NCBI GenBank assembly: GCA_946415245.1
Contig: CAMKRS010000005.1
Coordinates: 28,718-92,717, forward strand
Direction: 5' to 3'
DNA length: 64,000 nt
From: an uncultured Prevotella sp.
Lineage (GTDB): Bacteria > Bacteroidota > Bacteroidia > Bacteroidales > Bacteroidaceae
Notes under the pieces: generated by a model
The model's database searches: none
Told to the model about the DNA's origin: nothing
The model's input: only the letters and a program-made list of their open reading frames with translations
Shown here: piece after piece, positions 43,743-53,900 of the stretch
Layout of the letters: each line of letters begins with the position of its first letter
Numbering within the stretch: the stretch's first letter is position 1
Made by a program: the position numbers and the translations under genes

Positions 43743-45005
43743 ATGACTCAATATAAAATCACGGCTCCCCAACTACAAAAGGCGATGGTGAGCCTGCCTG
43801 CCTCAAAGAGCATTTCAAACCGTGCGCTTATCATCTATGCGCTCAGCGGTGGCCGTCAGTTGCCGGAGAATCTGTCTGACTGTGACGATACCCAGGTGAT
43901 TCTCGATGCCCTGCGCTACATGCCCGAAGAAATCAACATCAAAGCTGCCGGTACGGCCATGCGGTTCATGACCGCCTATCTGAGTGTAATGCGAGGTACG
44001 CATGTGCTCACGGGTACTGAGCGTATGAAGCAGCGTCCGATAGGTATTCTGGTGGACGCCCTCAGGAAGTTGGGCGCCGACATCAGCTACGTAGGTAAGG
44101 AGGGCTATCCCCCACTCCGCATCACGGGCCAGGACATCGAAGGCGGTGAGTTGGAGATCGAGGGCAGCGTGAGTTCGCAGTATATCTCTGCCCTGCTGAT
44201 GATAGGTCCGATGCTGAAGAAAGGTCTCGAACTGAAACTGACGGGTGACATCATCTCCCGACCCTATATCGACCTGACGCTGTGGATGATGCGCGAATAT
44301 GGTGCTGATGCTGAATGGACAGCAGCCGACACCATCACCGTGAACCACAAGCCCTACGTGAACCGCGACTACGTGATAGAAAACGACTGGAGCGGTGCCA
44401 GCTACTGGTATGAGATACTGGCCCTGAGCGACAACCGTGAGGCACAGGTGGTGCTGAACGGACTGAAGGATGGCTCGAAGCAGGGCGACTCGGTGGTGAG
44501 GTACATCTTCAGTCTGCTGGGCGTGAAGACCTTGTTCCAGTCGAAGGCCACGACCGCCCCGCAGACCGTGACGCTGAAACGTAATGGCCGTTGTGTGCCG
44601 AAGCTGGAGTACGACTTTGTTAACTCTCCTGATCTGGCGCAGACGGTGATCGTAACCTGTGCCGCACTGGATATCCCCTTCCACTTCAAAGGTCTGGCCA
44701 CGCTGAAAATCAAGGAGACCGACCGTATCGAGGCGATGAAGCGCGAGATGCGGAAGTTGGGCTATGTGTTGCACGACCGCAACGACAGCGAACTGTATTG
44801 GGACGGAGAGCGTTGCGAACCCTCGATGGAAGAAGGTATCGACACCTACAACGACCACCGTATGGCACTCTCATTCGCTCCTTTCGCCATGAAGTCAGGC
44901 AGTCTGATTATCAACAATCCGCAGGTGGTGACGAAGTCGTATCCGCATTTCTGGAAGAGCTTGACCGATGCTGGATTCAGCATCGAAGTGAAGAGTGAAG
45001 AGTGA
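43743..45005 (+). CDS. aroA: 3-phosphoshikimate 1-carboxyvinyltransferase (EPSP synthase)
   Basis: This 420-residue enzyme joins PEP to shikimate 3-phosphate on the way to chorismate. LPASKSISNRALII gives the phosphate-binding Lys-Ser, and GTAMRFMTAYL, EGSVSSQYISALLM, KETDRIEAMK and YNDHRMALSFA are further motifs. ATG at 43743 is chosen because the promoter -7 element lies at 43707, inside a longer reading. The last residues VKSEE are encoded by a GAAGAGT array that continues past the stop codon. Confidence 0.95.
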   Translation: MTQYKITAPQLQKAMVSLPASKSISNRALIIYALSGGRQLPENLSDCDDTQVILDALRYMPEEINIKAAGTAMRFMTAYLSVMRGTHVLTGTERMKQRPIGILVDALRKLGADISYVGKEGYPPLRITGQDIEGGELEIEGSVSSQYISALLMIGPMLKKGLELKLTGDIISRPYIDLTLWMMREYGADAEWTAADTITVNHKPYVNRDYVIENDWSGASYWYEILALSDNREAQVVLNGLKDGSKQGDSVVRYIFSLLGVKTLFQSKATTAPQTVTLKRNGRCVPKLEYDFVNSPDLAQTVIVTCAALDIPFHFKGLATLKIKETDRIEAMKREMRKLGYVLHDRNDSELYWDGERCEPSMEEGIDTYNDHRMALSFAPFAMKSGSLIINNPQVVTKSYPHFWKSLTDAGFSIEVKSEE

Positions 45006-45036
45006 AGAGTTAAGAATTTGCTACCGCTATGGAATT
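44990..45036. repeat. Heptanucleotide array, GAAGAGT type, with conserved flank, after aroA
   Basis: GTGAAGA units are followed by AAGAATTTGCTACCGC, the same flank as at 48 kb. It forms the aroA 3' end and the gap to the next gene, and the flank runs into that gene's first codon. Confidence 0.85.
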
Positions 45037-45253
45037 TGCAATTGTTTGTGTAGGGTTGATTGTGGGGCTGGGGGTGATAGCCTGGATAGCCAACCATTTC
45101 GACAAGGGTGACGATACCATCCAGGTGGGTCACGACTGCTCGACCTGCACTGCTGCTCAGGAGGGCGACTGCAAAATTCACTGCCTTTTGGAAGAAAAAC
45201 ATCAAAAAGACGCTGCATCACACAATAAAACAACCTCTAAAGAGGTTATATAA
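45029..45253 (+). CDS. Small Cys-containing membrane protein, unknown function
   Basis: A 74-residue protein. One N-terminal helix (FAIVCVGLIVGLGVIAWIA) is followed by HDCSTCTAAQEGDCKIHCLLEE, four cysteines that could bind a metal or a cluster. Its length and layout recall small FeoB-associated Cys-rich proteins, but it is not next to feoB. It lies four bases before porW and 23 bases after aroA. Confidence 0.72.
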   Translation: MEFAIVCVGLIVGLGVIAWIANHFDKGDDTIQVGHDCSTCTAAQEGDCKIHCLLEEKHQKDAASHNKTTSKEVI

Positions 45254-45257
45254 GAGG

Positions 45258-48224
45258 ATGCGCAGAATTGCCTATATCTTGACTGTTGGTGTCGTCGTCA
45301 TGTTGACGATGGCAGCTTGTTCTACGCAGAAAAACACGGCAGGCACGCGGTGGTGGCATAGTTTCAACGCCCGCTATAACATCTATTATAACGGCAAGGA
45401 GGCCTTTATCGACGGTAATCTGGAGAAGGAGAAAGGCAACCGCGACAACTTCACCGAACAGATACCCCTCTACCCCGTTGGCAACAAGGACAGTCGTTCG
45501 TTGGGTAGCAGCCAATATGACCGCGCCATCGAGAAGGCCGAGAAGGACATCCGTCGCCACAGCATCAAGGCCAAGCCCGAATGGAAGGGCGGCAAGCGCA
45601 AGACCGACAAGGACAAGGAGTGGCTGGGACGTAAGGAATACAACCCCTTCCTGTGGAAAGCGTGGATGCTGCTGGGTAAGTCACAATTCCAGAAAGGCGA
45701 CTTCGACGAGGCCGCTGCCACGTTCAGTTATATGATCCGTCTCTACCAGACACAACCCATGCAGAGCGGTCTGGCCAAGGCGTGGCTCGCGAAATGCTAT
45801 ACCGAACTCGACTGGCTTTATGATGCCGAGGACGTGATCCGCAATATGAGCCGCGACTCGATGCACTTCCGTACCGTCAAGGACTGGGACTACACCTTTG
45901 CCGACTACTATATCCACACGAAGGAATACGCGAAGGCGGTGCCCTATCTGCGGAAAGTGATCAAGCACGAGCGTCGCCATCAACAAAAGGCCCGTGAGTG
46001 GTTCCTCATGGGACAGATTCAGCAGGAATTGGGCAATCGCGCCGAGGCCGAGCACGCCTTCGGAAAGGTGGTCGGTTGTCACCCCAGCTACGAACTCGAA
46101 TTCAATGCCCGCATCGCGCAGACGGAGGTGATGGCGAAGGGCAATGCCAAGGCGATGATCAGCCGTTTGAAGCGCATGGCCTCGAACGACAACAACAAGG
46201 AATATCTCGACCAGGTGTATTACGCCATGGGAAATATCCACTTGATGCAGAAGGACACGCTGAAAGCCATCGCCGCCTATGAGAAAGGTAATGAGAAAGC
46301 TACCCGCAGTGGTGTCGAAAAAGGTGTGCTGCTGCTGACCTTGGGAAATCTCTACTGGCAGTTGGAGAAATACAACGATGCCCAGCGCTGCTATGGCGAG
46401 GCCATCGGATTGCTGGATAAGGACCGCAAGGACTATGAGGAACTGGCCCAGCGATCGAAGGTGCTCGACGAGTTGGTGCCGCATACCGACGCCATCCATC
46501 TGCAAGACTCGCTGCTGGCACTGGCCGATATGCCTGAGGCCCAGCGTCTGGAAGCCATCGATCGTGTGATCAAGGAGCTGAAACACAAGGAGAAGGAGGC
46601 CCGCGACGCAGCCCAGATAGCAGAGGCCGAGCGCATGCAACAACAGAACCAGGCTGTGGGACAACGGGGAGGCACCCAGCAGAATCGTCCTACGACCCAA
46701 CAACAGAGCGGTGGTGCGTGGTATTTCTATAATCCGCAGGCCGTAAGTCAGGGAAAGACCACCTTCCAGCGCCAGTGGGGACAACGAAAGAATGCCGATA
46801 ACTGGCAGCGAATGAACCAGACGGTGGTGAATCTGGCCGCTAGCGAAGAGAAATCTGAAAACTCCGAGTACTCCGAAAACTCTGAGTACTCCGATTCGCT
46901 GGCTGCCCAAGGCGCTCTCGCCAGCGACAGCATCAAGGGCGAGAAGGCCCCCACAGACACCCTCGCCAATGATCCGCATAACCGCGAGTTCTACCTCGCC
47001 CAGATACCTTTCACCGACGAGCAGAAAGCCGCCAGCCACGATATCATCAAAGAGGCGCTATTGCAGTCGGGCATCATCTTCAAGGATAAGCTCGACAACC
47101 TGAAACTCAGCGAGAAGCAGCTCCTTAGACTGACGAAGGACTACCCCGAGTTTGAGAAACTCGACGATGCCTGGTATCACCTCTTCCTGCTCTACTCGCG
47201 ACTGGGCAAGCATGATGTGGCAGAGGCCTGTCTCTCGCATCTGAAAGCCGAACATCCCGAGAGCCAATGGACCACATTGCTCTCCGACCCCTACTACGCT
47301 GAAAACGCCCTTTTCGGCACCCATATCGAGGACTCGCTCTATGCCGCCACCTATCAGGCATTCAAAGATGACAAGTTCTCGGAGGTGGCCGGCAATGCCC
47401 GCATCTCTGCCGACCGTTTCCCGATGGGTGAACACCGTGCGAAATTCATCTTCATCGACGGTCTGAGCCGACTGAACAACGGCGATGCCAGCGGTTGTCT
47501 GGAACAGTTGAAGGAGGTGATTGAGAAACACCCGAAGAGCGAGGTGGCCGAGATGGCAGGTATGATTGTGAAAGGTGTGCAGGAGGGTCGCCGACTACAT
47601 GGCGGCAAGTTCGACATCGGCGATGTGTGGTCGCGTCGTGACATCACCCTCACCGCCGACTCCACAAAGGCCGACACCCTGAGTGCCGACCCGAATCAGA
47701 AGTTCATCTTCATGCTCGTCTACGAGCCCGACAGCGTGGATCAGAACCAGCTGCTATTCGAGATGGCACGCTATAATTTCTCTAACTTCCTGGTGCGTAA
47801 CTTCGAGATCAGCACCGACGAGGATGACGGGCTGCTACGTATGCTCATCAGCGGATTCCTCAGCTATGACGAGGCTCTGCAGTACGCCCGACAGTTGTAT
47901 GCCAACGACGTGATGGCGGAGAAACTTGCCAAATGTCGCAGTCTGGTTATCAGCGAGGTGAACCTGCCACTGCTGGGCGTACAGTTCAGTTACGACGACT
48001 ACGAGCAGTTCTATGAGGACATCTTCGTGCCGATGAAGACGAGTACCGACAAGCTGCTGATCCGTCCTGAGGATATCGAAGTGGTAGATCCCGAGGATAT
48101 CCCCTCAGGCAAGAAGGCCGCAACCGACGACGACGAGGACGATGAGGATGACGACGAGCCTCAGCCGAAGAACAAGAAAAAGAAACAGGCCAAGGACTTC
48201 GATTTCGACGAAGACTTTTGGTAA
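45258..48224 (+). CDS. porW: PorW/SprE-like tetratricopeptide lipoprotein
   Basis: A 988-residue lipoprotein (lipobox MAAC, Cys21) with the family start TRWWHSFNARYNIYYNGKEAF. TPR-like pairs of helices run from about residue 130 to 500 (WMLLGKSQFQKGDFDEAAATFSYMI, WFLMGQIQQELGNRAEAEHAF) and again from about 590. The C-terminus is very acidic (DDDEDDEDDDEPQPK). PorW and its relative SprE are needed for type IX secretion and gliding. The next gene encodes PorX. The low-complexity SENSEYSENSEYSD is encoded by a nine-base repeat. Confidence 0.85.
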   Translation: MRRIAYILTVGVVVMLTMAACSTQKNTAGTRWWHSFNARYNIYYNGKEAFIDGNLEKEKGNRDNFTEQIPLYPVGNKDSRSLGSSQYDRAIEKAEKDIRRHSIKAKPEWKGGKRKTDKDKEWLGRKEYNPFLWKAWMLLGKSQFQKGDFDEAAATFSYMIRLYQTQPMQSGLAKAWLAKCYTELDWLYDAEDVIRNMSRDSMHFRTVKDWDYTFADYYIHTKEYAKAVPYLRKVIKHERRHQQKAREWFLMGQIQQELGNRAEAEHAFGKVVGCHPSYELEFNARIAQTEVMAKGNAKAMISRLKRMASNDNNKEYLDQVYYAMGNIHLMQKDTLKAIAAYEKGNEKATRSGVEKGVLLLTLGNLYWQLEKYNDAQRCYGEAIGLLDKDRKDYEELAQRSKVLDELVPHTDAIHLQDSLLALADMPEAQRLEAIDRVIKELKHKEKEARDAAQIAEAERMQQQNQAVGQRGGTQQNRPTTQQQSGGAWYFYNPQAVSQGKTTFQRQWGQRKNADNWQRMNQTVVNLAASEEKSENSEYSENSEYSDSLAAQGALASDSIKGEKAPTDTLANDPHNREFYLAQIPFTDEQKAASHDIIKEALLQSGIIFKDKLDNLKLSEKQLLRLTKDYPEFEKLDDAWYHLFLLYSRLGKHDVAEACLSHLKAEHPESQWTTLLSDPYYAENALFGTHIEDSLYAATYQAFKDDKFSEVAGNARISADRFPMGEHRAKFIFIDGLSRLNNGDASGCLEQLKEVIEKHPKSEVAEMAGMIVKGVQEGRRLHGGKFDIGDVWSRRDITLTADSTKADTLSADPNQKFIFMLVYEPDSVDQNQLLFEMARYNFSNFLVRNFEISTDEDDGLLRMLISGFLSYDEALQYARQLYANDVMAEKLAKCRSLVISEVNLPLLGVQFSYDDYEQFYEDIFVPMKTSTDKLLIRPEDIEVVDPEDIPSGKKAATDDDEDDEDDDEPQPKNKKKKQAKDFDFDEDFW
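46853..46896. repeat. Nine-base repeat in porW
   Basis: ACTCCGAGT/ACTCCGAAA units encode ENSEYSENSEYSD and resemble the repeats in fkp and the SPOR gene. Confidence 0.75.
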
Positions 48225-48225
48225 G

Positions 48226-48283
48226 AGTGAAGAGTTAAGAGTGAAGAGTGAAGAATTTGCTACCGCAGAAAGAGTGAAGAATT
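48226..48283. repeat. Heptanucleotide array, GAAGAGT type, between porW and porX
   Basis: GTGAAGA/GTTAAGA units, then AAGAATTTGCTACCGC, then a further AAGAGTGAAGAATT just before the porX ATG. Confidence 0.88.
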
Positions 48284-49852
48284 ATGATCAACGGATATTT
48301 ACTTTGGGTGGATGATGAGATTGAGCAGCTGCACGGACAAAAGCTGTTCTTGGAAAGCAAAGGTTATGACGTCACGACCGTGAGCAACGGCACCGACGCC
48401 ATCGACCTCTGCCGTGAGCGACATTTCGACCTGGTATTGCTCGACGAGCAGATGCCCGGCCTCAGCGGACTGGAGACCCTTCAGCGCATCAAGGAGATAC
48501 ACCCCGCCCTACCCGTGGTGATGGTGACCAAGAGCGAGGAAGAGGACATCATGAACCAGGCCATAGGACAGAAGATTGCCGACTACCTGATCAAGCCCGT
48601 GAACCCCAACCAGATCCTGTTGACATTGAAGAAGAACATCCACCGCGAAGAGATCGAGACGGAGGTGACACAGACACAGTACCAGCAACAGTTCCAGCAG
48701 ATCGCCATGCAGATCATGGATTGCAGGACGTGGCAGGACTGGGTGGAAGTCTATAAGAAACTCGTGCACTGGGAGTTGGAGCTGAGCTCTACTGACAGCA
48801 ACATGACCGATATGCTCCGCATGCAGAAAGAGGAGGCGAATCTGGGTTTCGCGAAGTTCATCAAGAAAAACTATCTCGACTGGGTGGCGCAGCTGAACCC
48901 CACAACCCCCACCGGCGACCGTCCGATCCTCTCGCCAGAGGTGTTCAAGAACAAGGTGTTCCCCCTGCTCAGCGAGGGTAAGAAAGTCTACCTCGTGGTG
49001 CTCGACAACTTCCGCTATGACCAGTGGCGCATGCTCGCACCCGAGCTCAGCAAGCAGTTTGACATCGAGGAAGAGCTCTATTTCAGCATCCTGCCCACCG
49101 CCACGCAATATGCCCGCAACGCCATCTTCTCAGGTCTGATGCCCAACAAGATTGCCCAGATGTTTCCCGACCTTTGGGTGGACGAGGACGAGGAGGAAGG
49201 TAAGAACCTGAACGAGGCACCGCTCATTCAGACACAGCTGGACCGCTATCGCAAGAAGAACACCTTCTCTTATCACAAGGTGAACAACTCTACCGATGCC
49301 GACAAGCTGATGCAGCAGATGTCGAATCTCGGGAAGAACGACCTGAATGTGGTGGTATTCAACTTCATCGATATGCTGAGTCACGCCCGCACGGAGTCGA
49401 GGATGGTGCGCGAACTCGCCAACAACGAGAGCGCCTACCGTTCGATCACGCTCTCCTGGTTCCGCCATTCGGTCATCGCCGAATTCTTCCGTCAGCTGGC
49501 ACAGGAGGATTGCAAGGTCATCGTCACCACCGATCACGGTAGTATCCGTTGTACGCAGCCCGTGAAGATTGTGGGCGACAGGAATACCAACACCAACCTG
49601 CGTTATAAGTTGGGTAAGAACCTGAGTTACGACGACAAGAACCTGTTTACCATCCATGAGCCGCAGAAGGCGCAACTACCTGCGCCCAACCTCTCTACGA
49701 CCTACGTGTTTGCTACGGGCGACGCCTTCCTGGCCTACCCCAACAACTATAATTACTATGTAAGTTACTATCGCGACACCTTCCAGCACGGAGGTATCTC
49801 GATGGAGGAAATCATCATACCATTGATAACAATGACGGGAAGGAAAAAATAG
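48284..49852 (+). CDS. porX: Response regulator with PglZ domain, PorX
   Basis: A 522-residue regulator of type IX secretion. The receiver domain has Asp10, Asp11, the phosphorylation site Asp54 (LVLLDEQMPG), Thr82 and Lys83. A helical linker leads to a PglZ/alkaline-phosphatase-like domain from about residue 220 (VYLVVLDNFRYDQWRML, then NFIDMLSHART and TTDHGSIRCTQPVKI, with metal-binding residues). PorX works with the sensor PorY in Porphyromonas; no sensor is in this window. Confidence 0.92.
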   Translation: MINGYLLWVDDEIEQLHGQKLFLESKGYDVTTVSNGTDAIDLCRERHFDLVLLDEQMPGLSGLETLQRIKEIHPALPVVMVTKSEEEDIMNQAIGQKIADYLIKPVNPNQILLTLKKNIHREEIETEVTQTQYQQQFQQIAMQIMDCRTWQDWVEVYKKLVHWELELSSTDSNMTDMLRMQKEEANLGFAKFIKKNYLDWVAQLNPTTPTGDRPILSPEVFKNKVFPLLSEGKKVYLVVLDNFRYDQWRMLAPELSKQFDIEEELYFSILPTATQYARNAIFSGLMPNKIAQMFPDLWVDEDEEEGKNLNEAPLIQTQLDRYRKKNTFSYHKVNNSTDADKLMQQMSNLGKNDLNVVVFNFIDMLSHARTESRMVRELANNESAYRSITLSWFRHSVIAEFFRQLAQEDCKVIVTTDHGSIRCTQPVKIVGDRNTNTNLRYKLGKNLSYDDKNLFTIHEPQKAQLPAPNLSTTYVFATGDAFLAYPNNYNYYVSYYRDTFQHGGISMEEIIIPLITMTGRKK

Positions 49853-49854
49853 TT

Positions 49855-50280
49855 ATGGAAATAAAGATACAAGATTTAGAGCATATCCGCGAGGCTGCGC
49901 GGGAATTTGTTGAGAATATTGGCGACCGCACCGTGTTCGCCTTCTACGGACATATGGGTGCCGGCAAGACCACCTTTATCAAAGCCATCTGTGAGGAACT
50001 GGGTGTAGAGGACGTGATCACCTCCCCTACCTTCGCCATCGTCAACGAGTATTCTCCTGACTCCAGTCTCCTGTCTCCTGACTCCTCCATCTTCCACTTC
50101 GACTTCTACCGCATCAAGAAGTTGGAAGAGGTCTACGACATGGGCTTTGAGGACTATTTCTACTCAGGCTCACTCTGTCTGATAGAGTGGCCCGAGCTGA
50201 TAGAAGAGGTATTGCCCGATGATGCGGTCAAAGTGACCATCACCGAGCAACCCGACGGCTCACGCACCGTCAGCTTTTAA
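49855..50280 (+). CDS. tsaE: tRNA threonylcarbamoyladenosine biosynthesis ATPase TsaE
   Basis: TsaE is the ATPase of the TsaBDE complex that makes t6A37 in tRNA. The 141-residue protein has Walker A GHMGAGKTT (32-40), SPTFAIVNEY, FHFDFYRI and LIEWPE. Twelve residues (SPDSSLLSPDSS, 67-78) between VNEY and IFHFDF come from a GACTCCT array and replace the short turn of other TsaE proteins, close to the active site. It starts three bases after porX. Confidence 0.94.
   Translation: MEIKIQDLEHIREAAREFVENIGDRTVFAFYGHMGAGKTTFIKAICEELGVEDVITSPTFAIVNEYSPDSSLLSPDSSIFHFDFYRIKKLEEVYDMGFEDYFYSGSLCLIEWPELIEEVLPDDAVKVTITEQPDGSRTVSF
50046..50088. repeat. Heptanucleotide array, GACTCCT type, in tsaE
   Basis: GAGTATTCTCCTGACTCC followed by about four GACTCCT/GTCTCCT units, the right half of the composite element. 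Confidence 0.88.
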
Positions 50281-50597
50281 AGGTTCTGCTCCTGGAAGTC
50301 GAGGTCGGCCTGGACGATGAAGAGCACATATTCCGGAACGAGGTTGGTGACACCTTCCTCCTTGGCCTTATTGCAGACATAGTCTGCCACAGCCTCCATG
50401 TCGATGTCAACCTCCTCCTCAGTGCTCTCCAGAATGCCACTTGTATAGTAGTAGTCTACTATCAAGTCCATGATATACAGGATGGTCTCATCGCTGTAAT
50501 GCTTCTTCCCATCAAACGGAATCCGTTCGCGGATAAACGCCAGTTCTCTTCTGTTCTCCTCCTCGTCGAGGCGGAGTTCTTCATCGATACTTGCCAT
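50277..50597 (-). CDS. Conserved acidic protein, unknown function
   Basis: A 106-residue acidic soluble protein (LDEEENRRELAFIRERIPFDGKKHYSDETILYIMDLIVDYYYTSG is its conserved core, here only described by its first and last residues). Acidic helices dominate. It overlaps the convergent tsaE stop by four bases and lies three bases downstream of trxA, so it is probably in the dnaE-trxA operon. I do not recognise a function. Confidence 0.75.
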   Translation of the reverse strand: MASIDEELRLDEEENRRELAFIRERIPFDGKKHYSDETILYIMDLIVDYYYTSGILESTEEEVDIDMEAVADYVCNKAKEEGVTNLVPEYVLFIVQADLDFQEQNL

Positions 50598-50600
50598 CGT

Positions 50601-50915
50601 TTACAGGAGTGACAGGAACTTCTCGTTGATAACAGACTCGCTCTGAGCACCTACCAGTTTGTCGACCTGCTGTCCATTCTTGAAGAAAAGGATGGTGGGG
50701 ATGTTACGGATGCCGAATTCAACAGCCAGATCCTCTTGATCCTCTACATCACACTTGCCGACAACAATCTGGCCGTCGTACTTCTCTGCCATTTTCGAGA
50801 TCATGGGCGCAATCATACGGCACGGACCGCACCAGGTTGCCCAGAAATCAACTACCAACGGCTTATCGCCATTCTTCAGGCTCTCGAAATTCTCACTTGT
50901 GATTGTTACTTCCAT
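50601..50915 (-). CDS. trxA: Thioredoxin
   Basis: A 104-residue thioredoxin that reduces protein disulfides in the cytoplasm. The active site WCGPC lies at residues 28-32 in VVDFWATWCGPCRM. The cis-Pro loop IRNIPTILFF and the closing KLVGAQ are intact. There is no signal peptide. It is 25 bases after dnaE in the same direction. Confidence 0.96.
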   Translation of the reverse strand: MEVTITSENFESLKNGDKPLVVDFWATWCGPCRMIAPMISKMAEKYDGQIVVGKCDVEDQEDLAVEFGIRNIPTILFFKNGQQVDKLVGAQSESVINEKFLSLL

Positions 50916-50940
50916 AATGTTTTGTTTTAAAGGGTTTATA

Positions 50941-53900
50941 TTAATTGATCTTATAATCCATCACATTGGGATGACTCTCGATATAGTCGATCAGCGTATG
51001 ACGCACATCCACGCCCTTGTTGGGAGAACGTAGCAGCACATGGTGCTTACCCAAGGAGTCGCGCAACTGGAAAAACAGTTTGGTCTTGCCGGGATTCTCG
51101 GCTATCAGCTCGTTGAGCTCTTCCACAATCTGCTCGTCGAGTATCTCAGGATCGGTGACAATCGAGATGGTGATGCGCTCGATGGCATTCTCCTTCACCG
51201 TCTGCAAATATTCCACACGATTCACTTTCAGTTCCTTAGGACCGTCGTTATTATACTGGAAACGGGCGCGGACCTTACCCACCACGAAGACAGAGGCGCC
51301 GATGGTAAACATGCCGCCATACTGTCCCCAGTTCTCGCCGAAGAGCGGCAGTTCGCCCGAGCCGTCAAAGTCCTCGATGGTCACGATACCGAAGGGTTTG
51401 CCATTCTTGGTGAAGCCCGTTCTGACGGCGGTGACGATACCGCCCAGCGCCACATCCTCACGGTCGGTCACGCTGCCGATATCTGCCAGTTCCGAACAAG
51501 TGGTGTTACACAGGTTGTCAATCACGATCTTAAACTCGTTGAGCGGATGGGCAGAGAGATAGATGCCCACCAGATCGCGCTCCTTATTCAGACGTTCGAT
51601 ATCGCTCCAACGCACATCGTTCTTCGGCACAGGGGGCAATGCAATCTCCACACCCTCGCCAAACATACCGAAGAGCGAGTTCTGCTGTTCTGCCATCTCC
51701 TGCTGGTAGGTCTGTCCGTAACGCACAAGGGTGTCGAGGAACATCTCTCCTTTGGAGTTCGTGGCAAAATAGTCCTCACGACGGATACCAAAGCTGTCGA
51801 AACCACCACTCAGCGCCAGACTCTCGTAGGCCTTACGGTTGACGGATGAGAAACTAACTCGCTGGGCGAAATCGTAGATGCTCTTATAGGGGCCGTTCTT
51901 CTCGCGCTCCTCGATGATGGCGAGGGCCGCAGAATCACCCATACCCTTGATGGCACCCAGTCCGAAGCGGATCTGACCATGATGGTTCACACCAAACTTC
52001 TCATACGACTCGTTGACATCGGGTCCCAGCGTATCGATATGCATCTGCTTGCACTCGTCCATGAGTTTGGTGATTTCCGTGATCTGGTCCCTGCGACGGC
52101 TCATGATGGCCGCCATGAACTCAGCGGGATAATTGGCTTTCAGATAGGCCGTCTGATAGGCCACCCATGAGTAACAGGCGGCATGCGACTTGTTGAAAGC
52201 GTAGGAAGCAAATGCCTCCCAGTCGGCCCAGATCTTCTCCAACACCTTCGGATCGTGCCCGTTCTTCTGGCCGCCCTCGATAAACTTAGGCTTCATGGCG
52301 TCGACGATATCTTTTTTCTTCTTACCCATCGCCTTACGCAGGGCATCGCTCTCACCACGGGTGAAGTCGGCCAACAGTCGTGACAGCAACATCACCTGCT
52401 CCTGATACACCGTGATACCATACGTATCTTTCAGGTATTTCTCCATGATGGGGATATCGTAGGTAATCGGCTCGGTACCGTGCTTACGACGGATAAACTG
52501 CGGGATATAGCCCATAGGTCCCGGACGGTAGAGGGCGTTCATGGCGATGAGGTCCTCAAACACCGTCGGCTTCAACTCGCGCAGGTATTTCTGCATGCCC
52601 TGCGACTCAAACTGGAAGGTACCCACGGTACGTCCCTGCTGATAGAGCTCGTAGGTCTTGGCATCATCGATGGGGATATGGTCGAGATCTATGTCGATAC
52701 CCCGTGTACGTTTGATAATATCACAGGCCTCCTTCAACTCCGAGAGCGTCTTCAGTCCCAGGAAGTCCATCTTGATCAGTCCCGTCGACTCAATCACGTG
52801 TCCGTCGTACTGCGTACAGTTGGTCTTCGTTCCCTTGAAGTCTGGGTCATCAGCCGTCGACACAGGCACATGATCGCTGATCGGATCGCGACAGATGATA
52901 AATCCACAGGCATGGATACCCGTGCCGCGCACCGTTCCCTCCAGCATCTTCGCATATTTGATGGTATTGGCGAGGGCCGCGTCGGAGGAGGCCTCAGCCT
53001 CACGCAGTTCCTGCACATACTTGATGGCATTGGGCAGGTTCATCTTCGTCGCCTTACCGTCAGGACCATCGGGCAGACGGTCGGGAATGGCCTTACAAAG
53101 GGCGTTGGAGATGCTCAGCGGCACCTTCTCCACACGCGCCACATCCTTGATGGAGTTCTTCGTGGCCATCGTGGCGTAGGTGATGATATGCGCACAGTTC
53201 TCATGACCGTACTTATCCTCCACCCATTTCAGCACCTTGCCGCGACCGTCATCGTCGAAGTCGGTATCGATATCAGGCAATGAGATACGGTCGGGATTCA
53301 GGAAACGCTCAAACAGCAGGTCGTATTTCAGCGGGTCGATCTTCGTGATACCCAGACAGTAAGCGACCACCGAACCAGCCGCAGAGCCACGACCTGGTCC
53401 CACCATCACGCCCAGTTCGTCGCGGGCGGAGTTGATGAAGTCCTGCACAATGAGGAAGTAGCCCGGGAAACCCATCGTCTTCATGATATGCAACTCAAAC
53501 TTCACACGCTCCTCGACCTCCGCAGGCAGTGGGTCGCCGTAAATGCGTCTGGCACCCTCGTAAGCGAGCTTCGCCAGATAGTCGGCCTCAAACTTGATGC
53601 GGTAGAGCTTGTCATAGCCGCCGAGTTTCTTGATTTTCTTCTCACCATCCTCGGGCGACAACTGGTTCTCACCATTCTCATCGCTGGTAAACTCGTCATA
53701 CAACTGCTGCTCGGTGAATTTCTGCCGCCACTCCGCTTCCGTTCCGAAGTCCTCGGGGATGGGGAAGAACGGCATGATGGGGTCGTTGTCGAGACTGTAC
53801 ACCTCCACCTTATCCAAAATTTCAAGGGTGTTCGACAGCGCCTCAGGCACATCGCTGAAAATCTCATTCATCTCCTGCTGCGTCTTAAACCACTCCTGCT

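Noticed and set aside
43815..44858. 347-codon minus-strand reading frame
   Set aside because: Antisense to aroA and without recognisable features.
45681..47039. 452-codon minus-strand reading frame
   Set aside because: Antisense to porW, a TPR protein with regular codon periodicity; Leu/Val/His-rich shadow.
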